Assembly: GCA_044867425.1 (NCBI GenBank)
Contig: JBIOUX010000164.1
Location: forward strand, 11,912 to 75,911
Length of the DNA stretch: 64,000 nucleotides
Source of the DNA: CAWBJP01 sp044867425
GTDB lineage: Bacteria; Actinomycetota; Acidimicrobiia; IMCC26256; BP-133
Direction: 5' to 3'
Shown here: positions 31,396-37,887 of the stretch, one piece after another
Numbering within the stretch: the stretch's first letter is position 1
Layout: the number at the start of each line of letters is the position of its first letter
The notes under the pieces: generated by a model
Databases searched by the model: none
Told to the model about the DNA's origin: nothing
Seen by the model: the letters and a program-made list of their open reading frames with translations, nothing else
Program-made: the position numbers and the translations under genes

Positions 31396-33314
31396 GCGAC
31401 TACCTGCCGTTCCTCGTCATCGGCCTGGCCACCGGGTCGGTGTACGCCATCGCGGCCATGGGCCTCACCGTGACCTACACCACGTCGGGCGTGTTCAACT
31501 TCGCCCACGGGGCGGTGGGCATGATCGCCACCTTCATCTTCTACACCCTGCGGGTCGACCTCGGGGTCCCCACCGTCCTGGCCATGGCCATCGCCGTGCT
31601 GGGCGTGGGGCCGGGCATCGGCATCATCATCGACCGGGTCCTGCTGCGGCGCCTCCACGGGGCCACCGCGGCCACCTACGTGGTGGTCTCCCTCGGACTC
31701 CTGGTCGGCCTCCAGGGGCTGGCCATCTACATCTACGGGCCCGTCACCCGCAGCCTCGACCCCATCTTCCCCCGGAGCACGTTCCGGCTCCCCGGCGTCA
31801 ACGTGGGCTACGACCAGGTGATCCTGGTCGGCATCGCCCTGCTGTCCGGTCTCGTCCTGGCCGGCTTCTTCCGCTTCACCCGGCTCGGGATCAAGACCCG
31901 GGCGGTGGTGGACGACCCCGGCCTGACCGAGCTGGAGGGCCTTGATTCCGGGCGCATCACCACCTTTTCCTGGATGCTGGGCTGCGGGTTCGCCGCCCTG
32001 GCCGGTGTCCTTCTCGGGCCCGTCCTCGGCGTCGACGCCGTCCTGCTCACCCTGCTCGCCATCCAGGTGTTCGGGGCGGCCGTGGTCGGCCGCCTCACCA
32101 GCCTGCCCCTCACCTACGCCGGCGCCATGCTCATCGGCATCGGGCAGGCCCTGGCCACCAAGCTGGTGGCGGGCAAGCTCAGCCTGGCCGGCCTGCCCAC
32201 CAGCCTCCCCTTCATCATCCTCTTCGCCGTGCTGGTGTTCTCCCCCAAGGGCCGCTTCGTCGAGGTGGTGCGGTCCACCGCCGCCATGCGCACCGGACGG
32301 CAGACCGGAGCCCGCCGGCTCCCGCTGCCCACCCTCGCCATCCTCACCGCCGTGGCCGTGGTCCTCCCGGCCAAGCTCAACGGCTCCCAGCTCCTCACGG
32401 CCACGTCGACGCTGGGCTTCGTGCTCGTCTTCGCCAGCCTGTCGCTGCTCATCGGGACATCGCGGCAGGTGTCTCTGTGCCACGCCGTGTTCGTGGTCTT
32501 CGGGGCCACCACCCTGTCCCAGCTCCAGGAGGCCGGGGTCCCGTATCTCCCCGCTCTGCTGCTGGCCGGGCTGATCCTGGTCCCGGTCGGGGCCCTCCTG
32601 GCCATTCCCGCCATCCGCCTCTCGGGGCTGTTCCTGGCCCTCGCCACCTTCGGCTTCGGCATCCTGGCCCAGAACCTGCTCTTCGGTACCTCGATCGTGT
32701 TCGGGGCCGACGCCCTGGCCCGCATCAGCCGGCCCGAGCTGTTCGGGATCTCGCTTTCGGGCGACAAGACCTTCTATTACTTCGTCCTGGCGGTGGTGGT
32801 CGTCGGGGTGCTCGCCATCGAGGCGGTGCGGGTGACCCGCCTGGGCCGGGTGCTCCGCGCCCTGGCCGACTCGCCCACCGCCACCGAGAGCCTGGGCATC
32901 AACCCGACGGCGGCCCGGGTCATCGTCTTCTGCATCGGCGGGTTCATGGCCGCCATCGCCGGCGGGCTGCTGGGGACGCTCACCCAGGTCGTCAACCCGG
33001 AGAGCTTCGGGTTCTTCTTCTCGCTGCTGTGGGTCACCGTCCTGGTGACGGCCGGACCGGCCACCCTGGGCGGCGCCGTGCTGGCTGCCGTCCTGCTCGT
33101 CAGCGTGCCGGCCGTGTTCACCTCCCGGACGGTCATCGAGCTCCAGCCGGTGTTCTTCGGGGCGGCCGCCATCATCCTGGCCCAGGCACCCAACGGGCTG
33201 GTGGGGCTCTTCCGGATGCCGGACTTCTCCGCTCTGGCCCGGGAGAGCGCCTGGCGGGCGGGCAGCCGCCGGCTCGAAGAGAGGATGCTGCTCGAGGAGA
33301 GGATGGCGGGCTGA
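31392..33314 (+). CDS. Fused LivH-LivM branched-chain-type ABC permease
   Basis: This 640-residue protein joins the two permease subunits of a Liv-type transporter. Residues 1-290 are LivH-like (GSVYAIAAMGLTVTYTTSGVFNFAHGAVGM). Residues 305-620 are LivM-like (LSLLIGTSRQVSLCHAVF, LADSPTATESLGINPTAARV). About sixteen membrane helices are expected. It would import an organic acid or amino acid delivered by a lipoprotein such as those at 15857, 40707 or 52227. No LivG ATPase follows; only the LivF gene does. Confidence 0.9.
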   Translation: MSDYLPFLVIGLATGSVYAIAAMGLTVTYTTSGVFNFAHGAVGMIATFIFYTLRVDLGVPTVLAMAIAVLGVGPGIGIIIDRVLLRRLHGATAATYVVVSLGLLVGLQGLAIYIYGPVTRSLDPIFPRSTFRLPGVNVGYDQVILVGIALLSGLVLAGFFRFTRLGIKTRAVVDDPGLTELEGLDSGRITTFSWMLGCGFAALAGVLLGPVLGVDAVLLTLLAIQVFGAAVVGRLTSLPLTYAGAMLIGIGQALATKLVAGKLSLAGLPTSLPFIILFAVLVFSPKGRFVEVVRSTAAMRTGRQTGARRLPLPTLAILTAVAVVLPAKLNGSQLLTATSTLGFVLVFASLSLLIGTSRQVSLCHAVFVVFGATTLSQLQEAGVPYLPALLLAGLILVPVGALLAIPAIRLSGLFLALATFGFGILAQNLLFGTSIVFGADALARISRPELFGISLSGDKTFYYFVLAVVVVGVLAIEAVRVTRLGRVLRALADSPTATESLGINPTAARVIVFCIGGFMAAIAGGLLGTLTQVVNPESFGFFFSLLWVTVLVTAGPATLGGAVLAAVLLVSVPAVFTSRTVIELQPVFFGAAAIILAQAPNGLVGLFRMPDFSALARESAWRAGSRRLEERMLLEERMAG

Positions 33315-34015
33315 TGCTGACCCTCGACGTCTCCAGACTGCGCTCGGGATACGGCCGTACCGAGGTTCTCCACGGGGTCGACGTGCGTGTGCCCGCCGGC
33401 AAGGCGGTCGTGCTCCTCGGACCCAACGGGGCCGGGAAGTCGACGCTGCTGCGCACCATCGCCGGCCTGGTACCGACGCGGGCGGGCACCATCACGCTCA
33501 AGGGCGAGTCGATGGAACGCCGCCCCGCCCACCGGCGGGCCCAGCACGGAATCTGCCTCATCCCCGAGGGCCGGGGGATCTTCCGCCGGCTCACGGTGCG
33601 GGAGAACCTGCTCATGCACGCCGGGCGGCGCAGCCTCAACGAGGCCATCGACCGGTCCGTGGGGCGTTTCCCCAAGCTCGGCCAGCGGCTGTCCCAGCAG
33701 GCCGGGACCCTGTCGGGCGGCGAGCAGCAGATGCTGGCTCTGGCCCGGGCCCTCATCCAGGACCCGCAGGTGGTGCTGGCCGATGAGCTCTCGGTCGGGC
33801 TCGCCCCGGTGGTGGTGGACGAGATCCTCGAGGCCATCGCCGTGCTCGAGTCCGAGGGGCGCTCGATGCTCCTGGTGGAGCAGTACGTGGAGCGGGCGGT
33901 GGAGCTGGCCGACTACGTCTACATCATGAACAAGGGCACCGTGGTGTTCGTGGGGGAGCCCGCCCAGTGCGCCTCGGGTGCGGTGTTCGAGCGCTACCTC
34001 GGCAGCGCCGCCTGA
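33314..34015 (+). CDS. LivF-type ABC transporter ATPase
   Basis: This 233-residue ATPase carries Walker A GPNGAGKST, the signature LSGGEQQMLALARAL, and Walker B with VVLADELSVGLAP (the usual DEPSLGLAP reads DELSVGLAP here) and the H-loop-type LLVEQ segment with Gln. The length and the ICLIPEGRGIFRRLTVREN segment are typical of LivF. TGATG couples it to the permease. Its usual partner LivG is absent nearby. Confidence 0.9.
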   Translation: MLTLDVSRLRSGYGRTEVLHGVDVRVPAGKAVVLLGPNGAGKSTLLRTIAGLVPTRAGTITLKGESMERRPAHRRAQHGICLIPEGRGIFRRLTVRENLLMHAGRRSLNEAIDRSVGRFPKLGQRLSQQAGTLSGGEQQMLALARALIQDPQVVLADELSVGLAPVVVDEILEAIAVLESEGRSMLLVEQYVERAVELADYVYIMNKGTVVFVGEPAQCASGAVFERYLGSAA

Positions 34016-34025
34016 GCTGGTGCCG

Positions 34026-34394
34026 ATGAGCGCTGACCGCAGAACTGTCGTGTTCGTCGCCGACGAGAATGACGTCCCCGATCTCGTGCGGGCCGCCCAG
34101 GTCAGCGCCGAGGCGGTGGACGAGGTCATCGTGGACCGCGGCGAGGAGGCACTCGACGAACTCCAGGACGCCGTCTACGACGGCACGGTGGGCCGCATCA
34201 TCCTGCCCAGTTTGGAGCTCCTCGGGCCCGATCTCATGGCCCAGGAGATGATCCTGGCCGGCTGGCGGGAGAAGGGGATCGCCGTGTTCTCCTTGAAGGA
34301 GCCGGACCTCGGCGACGGCGATCCCGCCCGGCGCGATGCCCGTGGCGTCCTGGGCGAGATCGACGACTACGGCAAGATCCCCTGGGTGCCCTGA
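34026..34394 (+). CDS. Small protein resembling a degenerate serine-recombinase fold
   Basis: This 122-residue protein follows the layout of a resolvase catalytic domain: VDEVIVDRG, LQDAVYDGTVGRIILPSLELLG (where resolvases have the ldRLgR strand) and a GIAVFSLKEPD strand. The catalytic Ser and the Arg residues are absent, and there is no DNA-binding tail. I therefore see it as a fold relative with another job, or a chance resemblance. It lies inside the operon and its stop overlaps the ferredoxin start (TGATG). Confidence 0.45.
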   Translation: MSADRRTVVFVADENDVPDLVRAAQVSAEAVDEVIVDRGEEALDELQDAVYDGTVGRIILPSLELLGPDLMAQEMILAGWREKGIAVFSLKEPDLGDGDPARRDARGVLGEIDDYGKIPWVP

Positions 34395-34621
34395 TGACGA
34401 CGCTCTCCGCTCACATCGACCGCGATGCCTGCAGCGGGACGGGCACCTGCGCCCGTCTCCTGCCCCAGGTGTTCCGGCTCGTCTCGGAGGGGCAGGAGGA
34501 GTTCGCCGAGGTCATCCCCGGAGGGCAGGCCACCGACGATCAGTTGTGGGACGCCGCCCGGGCCTGTCCGTGGGCGGCCATCATCCTCGAGCGCGAGGAT
34601 GGTCAGGTTGTGTACCCGTGA
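34394..34621 (+). CDS. Single-cluster ferredoxin (P450/oxygenase type)
   Basis: This 75-residue protein has DACSGTGTCARLLP (Cys-x5-Cys) and a late CPWAAI Cys-Pro, the ligand set of actinobacterial [3Fe-4S] or similar ferredoxins that feed P450s and oxygenases. The second Cys of the usual x2 pair is replaced (SGTG), which favours a 3Fe-4S cluster. It probably gives electrons to the di-iron protein encoded next or to the P450s in this window. Confidence 0.85.
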   Translation: MTTLSAHIDRDACSGTGTCARLLPQVFRLVSEGQEEFAEVIPGGQATDDQLWDAARACPWAAIILEREDGQVVYP

Positions 34622-34649
34622 GGCCGACGATCGCGACACAGGAGGGCCC

Positions 34650-35435
34650 ATGAGCACGCCGGTATCGACGATCGAGCCGCCCGAGGGCATCTGGTTCGGC
34701 AGTGAGCTGGAGCGCCTGGGGGTCGACGGCTACGACGAGGGCGACGACCTGCCCGACGAGTACCGCCAGCTCGTCATCCAGGTGGTCATGGTCCAGGCCG
34801 ACCTGGAGAGTGAGCTCGTCTTCGACTCGAGCCTGCTCCGCTCCCACATCCTGGCCGCCCCGGACCCCCGGGGGCGGATGCGGATGGCCAAGTTCTTCGC
34901 CGAGGAGGTCAACCACGGCTACACGTTCTGGCGCATCGCCAAGGGTCTGGGCGTGGAGCTCACGCCCCGGTACTTCCGGGAGGCGAAGCGCAAGCGCCAG
35001 GAGGTCTTCGAGCACATCGGTTCCGTCCAGGACTGGACCGAGCTGGCCATCGTCAACACCCTGACCGACCGGATGGGCGTGTTCGTGTTCAAGGACATGG
35101 AGGAGTGCTCCTACCGTCCCTGGGCCTCCGTGTCCGCTTCGGTGGCTCGCGATGAGGTGGGTCACACCGCCCTCGGCTACTCGAACCTCCGGGACCAGGT
35201 CCTCAACCACGGTCGGCTCGAGGAGGCCCAGCGCTGTCTCGACAAGTGGTACCCGATGTCGCTGGACATGTTCGGGCGGTCGGAGTCGGAGCGGCAGTGG
35301 CGCTACGTGGCCTGGGGGATCAAGCGCTCGGGGAACGAGGAGCTGCGCCGCAACTACGTGGCCGAGGTCAACCCCCTGCTCACCCAGCTCGGCCTGGAGC
35401 CGCCCGACTACCTCTACAACCGCCATTTCGTCTGA
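34650..35435 (+). CDS. PaaA/PaaC-like di-iron (ferritin-fold) oxygenase component
   Basis: This 261-residue helical protein resembles the phenylacetyl-CoA epoxidase subunits. Di-iron ligand motifs are visible: QADLESELVFD, KFFAEEVNHGYTFW (ExxH) at about residue 85-98, and ARDEVGHTALGY (ExxH) at about 165-176. Together they give the four-helix ligand set. It is likely a monooxygenase or oxidase of a CoA ester or free acid. GGAGGG lies just before ATG 34650. Neighbours supply a ferredoxin and an IscX-like protein. No PaaB/D/E genes are present, so it is not a standard paa operon. Confidence 0.8.
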   Translation: MSTPVSTIEPPEGIWFGSELERLGVDGYDEGDDLPDEYRQLVIQVVMVQADLESELVFDSSLLRSHILAAPDPRGRMRMAKFFAEEVNHGYTFWRIAKGLGVELTPRYFREAKRKRQEVFEHIGSVQDWTELAIVNTLTDRMGVFVFKDMEECSYRPWASVSASVARDEVGHTALGYSNLRDQVLNHGRLEEAQRCLDKWYPMSLDMFGRSESERQWRYVAWGIKRSGNEELRRNYVAEVNPLLTQLGLEPPDYLYNRHFV

Positions 35436-35470
35436 GGGCCGGCGGGCGGGGACATGATCGGAGACAAGCG

Positions 35471-35668
35471 ATGACCGTCGGATGGCAGGACCTCGACTCC
35501 CTGGTGGACGCCCTGCGGGACGCCAACCCCCGGGTCGACCCGAGGGCGCTGGACGACCACCAGTTGAAGGAGCTGGCCGAGCAGCTCGAGGGCTTCGACC
35601 CCGGGAGCACCACGCCGGGCCCAGGCGATTTCGAGGCCATGCGGGCCATGTGGCACTGGGGTGTCTGA
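35471..35668 (+). CDS. IscX-like small protein
   Basis: This 65-residue protein matches the layout of IscX: WQDLDSLVDALRDANPRVDP at the start, LAEQLEGFDP in the middle and FEAMRAMWHWG at the end (IscX: WxDxxxIxxxLxxxxP...LxxFxDDP...LEAIxxxW). IscX binds iron and tunes Fe-S assembly. In this operon it may deliver iron to the di-iron protein or ferredoxin. The acidic patch of IscX is only partly kept. Confidence 0.6.
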   Translation: MTVGWQDLDSLVDALRDANPRVDPRALDDHQLKELAEQLEGFDPGSTTPGPGDFEAMRAMWHWGV

Positions 35669-36245
35669 GGAGATGGCGGTGGTGACGAGGGCTGTTCCCG
35701 GCATCGACGAGGGCTGGATCCGGGCCGTCCTCTTCGACCACGGCATTGACGACTGGGTGGATCTGGGGCCGGACCCCCTGCGTCGGCGCTACGCCGGGGA
35801 CGTCTACGCCCAGCAGGTGGCGGCGACCTACCAGTGCTGGAAGTGGCTGTCCGACCGGATGGGGACCGACCTTGACCAGCCGCCCGCTCTGGCCGAGCCC
35901 GCCGAGCCGCTGGCCGCGGCGCTGGCCGCCGGCGACTGGACCGAGCTGATGGCCGTCCTGTTGACGGTGGGCCGGGCCCAGTCGCTGCTCTTCGCCGAGA
36001 TCGCCCGCCAGGGGGACGACACCACCCGCCGGGGGTTCGACCGCCCGGCCCGGGACTGCGCCGGCCATGCCGCCCTGGGGTACCTGGAGCTGCGCCGGGG
36101 TGCCTTCACCGACGCCGCCCGGGCCGGCGAGTGCCTCGCCCGGCTGGTGCCGGCCACCCGTCGCTGGCTGGAGACCCTCGACCCCGCCGTGGCCGACCGC
36201 TGGACAACCGGCGTCCAGCCCCTGCTCCACAGCCTCGGCCTGTAA
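35661..36245 (+). CDS. Degenerate di-iron partner subunit (putative)
   Basis: This 194-residue helical protein contains DCAGHAALGYLELRR, which lines up with DEVGHTALGYSNLRD of the di-iron protein at 34650 but has lost the Glu of the ExxH motif (CAGH). Other ligands are also missing. A catalytic subunit paired with a ligand-free paralog is the arrangement of PaaA with PaaC. GTG 35661 overlaps the upstream stop; ATG 35673 is another possible start. The partner role is inference from position and this one motif. Confidence 0.5.
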   Translation: MSEEMAVVTRAVPGIDEGWIRAVLFDHGIDDWVDLGPDPLRRRYAGDVYAQQVAATYQCWKWLSDRMGTDLDQPPALAEPAEPLAAALAAGDWTELMAVLLTVGRAQSLLFAEIARQGDDTTRRGFDRPARDCAGHAALGYLELRRGAFTDAARAGECLARLVPATRRWLETLDPAVADRWTTGVQPLLHSLGL

Positions 36246-36250
36246 ACGGG

Positions 36251-36778
36251 CTAGAGCTCCAGCTCCATGAAGTAGGTCACGCCCTCCAGGCCGGACAGGG
36301 CTGCCTCCGCGCCGTCGAACACCTTGATGTCGACGAAGCCGAAGGACCGGTAGAGGGCGTGAGCCTCGGTCATGAAGGGCAGCGACTCCAGCCGGACCGT
36401 CCGGTAGCCCTCGGCCCGGGCGTCCTCCACCAGGCGCTGCAGCAGGGCCCGGGCCACTCCCCGCCCCCGGGCCTGGGGCCGGACGTACATCCGCTTGATC
36501 TCGGCCGTGGCCGCGTCGACCGGCTTGAGGGCGGCGACCCCGACGGCCTCCTTGCCCGCCCGGGCCAGGAGCAGCCGCCCGCCCGGTCCGACCAGCTTGG
36601 GCAGCTCGACCCGGAACTCCTTGTGGTGCCGCTCGAGGTCCGCCTCGCCGAACCGGAGACCGAGGTCGACCTCGAGGCGCCCCAACACCCACAGCCCGTA
36701 CTCCCGGAACAGCGGCTCCACCCAGGGGGCGAAGTCCGCTTCGGTCAGCTGCTCGATCGAGAATCCGTCGGAGAACAT
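36251..36778 (-). CDS. GNAT-family N-acetyltransferase
   Basis: This 175-residue protein has the acetyl-CoA-binding segment EIKRMYVRPQARGRGVARALL (motif A, RxxGxG/A as RGRGVA) and the later ALYRSFGFVD strand. The substrate is unknown. It converges on the di-iron operon with 5 bp between stops and lies downstream of a long palindrome at 36833-36872. Confidence 0.85.
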   Translation of the reverse strand: MFSDGFSIEQLTEADFAPWVEPLFREYGLWVLGRLEVDLGLRFGEADLERHHKEFRVELPKLVGPGGRLLLARAGKEAVGVAALKPVDAATAEIKRMYVRPQARGRGVARALLQRLVEDARAEGYRTVRLESLPFMTEAHALYRSFGFVDIKVFDGAEAALSGLEGVTYFMELEL

Positions 36779-36832
36779 GGCGCCAGCATGCCGGGTGCCG
36801 GAGGGTCCGGTCCATCACCCCTTCCTGGAACT

Positions 36833-36872
36833 TGTGGGTTTTGTGCCAGCAATTCCTGGCAGAAAACCCACA
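36833..36872. repeat. 40-bp near-perfect palindrome
   Basis: TGTGGGTTTT-g-TGCCAG pairs with CTGGCA-g-AAAACCCACA around a 6-base loop; the only mismatch is one G opposite G. It lies between the 3' end of the TSUP gene and the start of the GNAT gene, both on the minus strand. It could be a terminator, a regulatory hairpin or an interspersed repeat. Confidence 0.75.
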
Positions 36873-36880
36873 GAAACGAG

Positions 36881-37591
36881 TCAGGCGGTGAGGCCGCGGG
36901 CGATGGCGAGGACGCTGCCGGTCGCGGCCAGGGCGAGCGTCGCCGGGCGGACGGCGGCGGCCGGCAGCCGGCCCGCGAGCAGGACTCCGGCGACGACACC
37001 GGCGGCGAGGGCAGCCACGATCCCGAGGGGGAGGCGGGCCGGCCACCCGAGCGTGGCCAGAGTCACCAGGTTGAGGCCGAGGAAGAAGAGCTGGATCGTC
37101 GGGCGGGCCCGCTCGGACGGCCAGCCGGCGTTGACGGCGAACCACACCACGGGCGGGCCGCTGATCCCGGCGGTGACGTTCATGCCGCCGCTGACCGCGC
37201 CCACCGCCACCGTGCCCGCCCGGCCAGTCACGCTGCGGAACTCACGGCCGCGGGCCAGGGCCGCCACCCCCGTCAGACAGATCAGGCCGGCGACGACCGT
37301 GAGGGGCCCGGGCCGGGAGTGGCGGACGACGTATCCCACCGGAACGGTGGCCACCATGGCCGGCACCAGCAGCAGCCCGGCAGCCCGGAAATCGATCCCG
37401 CGGTGCTCGCGCGCCAGCAGGGCCACGTTGATGACCACCGACAGGACCATGTTCAGCTGCACGCCGGTGGGCGCCCGGTAGGCGGCGATCAGGAACGGCG
37501 CGCACACCAGGGAGAACCCGAAGCCGGTGGCGAACTGGGCCACGGCCCCGAGGGCCACGGCCACTCCCGCCAGCAGAGCCGGCACCGTCAC
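36881..37591 (-). CDS. TauE/SafE (TSUP) family membrane transporter
   Basis: This 236-residue protein has about seven to eight membrane helices and the two repeat signatures of TSUP anion exporters: GAVAQFATGFGFSLVCAPFL near the start and GGMNVTAGISGPPVVWFAV in the middle. Family members move sulfonates or other small anions. The GTG start at 37591 overlaps the stop of the KptA-like gene (GTGA); the open frame further upstream has no membrane character. Confidence 0.82.
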   Translation of the reverse strand: MTVPALLAGVAVALGAVAQFATGFGFSLVCAPFLIAAYRAPTGVQLNMVLSVVINVALLAREHRGIDFRAAGLLLVPAMVATVPVGYVVRHSRPGPLTVVAGLICLTGVAALARGREFRSVTGRAGTVAVGAVSGGMNVTAGISGPPVVWFAVNAGWPSERARPTIQLFFLGLNLVTLATLGWPARLPLGIVAALAAGVVAGVLLAGRLPAAAVRPATLALAATGSVLAIARGLTA

Positions 37592-37842
37592 ACCCGCCCA
37601 TCGAGATCCAGCTGACGTCCTTCGTCGCGCATGCGCTCGCTGGCGACCGCCAGGATGAAGGCGCGGCCAGAGCGAGAGCCCAGGGTGACGGCCGTGGCAG
37701 CATCGGCTTGGAGGTGCACGTGCTGCTGGCCCATCGGCTGCAATCCGTGGGAGAGGACGTCGGGCAAGGAGCTCCAAGCCGTGGCGTGATACAGGACCGC
37801 CGGCGGCGGGACGGGCACCAGGCCCTCCTCAGGGATGGTCAT
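37588..37842 (-). CDS. Truncated KptA/Tpt1-like RNA 2'-phosphotransferase
   Basis: This 84-residue protein matches the ADP-ribose-binding domain of KptA: LYHATAWSSLPDVLSHGLQP, then QQHVHLQADAATAVTLGSRSG and ERMRDEGRQLDL. The amino-terminal winged-helix domain with the RHG motif and the final SENGVW strand are both absent. It is under half the normal length, so probably inactive or repurposed. It is coupled to the TSUP gene by a GTGA overlap. Confidence 0.6.
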   Translation of the reverse strand: MTIPEEGLVPVPPPAVLYHATAWSSLPDVLSHGLQPMGQQHVHLQADAATAVTLGSRSGRAFILAVASERMRDEGRQLDLDGRV

Positions 37843-37887
37843 CCGGGAGAGCCTAGGAGGACACGCCAGCGACGGCGACGGCGAGTC

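Noticed and set aside
33978..34394. A functional serine resolvase for the mobile element
   Set aside because: It lacks the catalytic Ser and a DNA-binding domain, lies 4 kb outside the element and is tightly embedded in another operon.
34650..36245. A phenylacetate degradation (paa) operon
   Set aside because: Only the PaaA-like fold and one degenerate partner are present; PaaB, PaaD, PaaE and the phenylacetate ligase are not seen in the operon.
34581..37145. A long minus-strand frame across the di-iron operon and the acetyltransferase gene
   Set aside because: It covers three convincing genes in other frames, has no motifs and no ribosome site.
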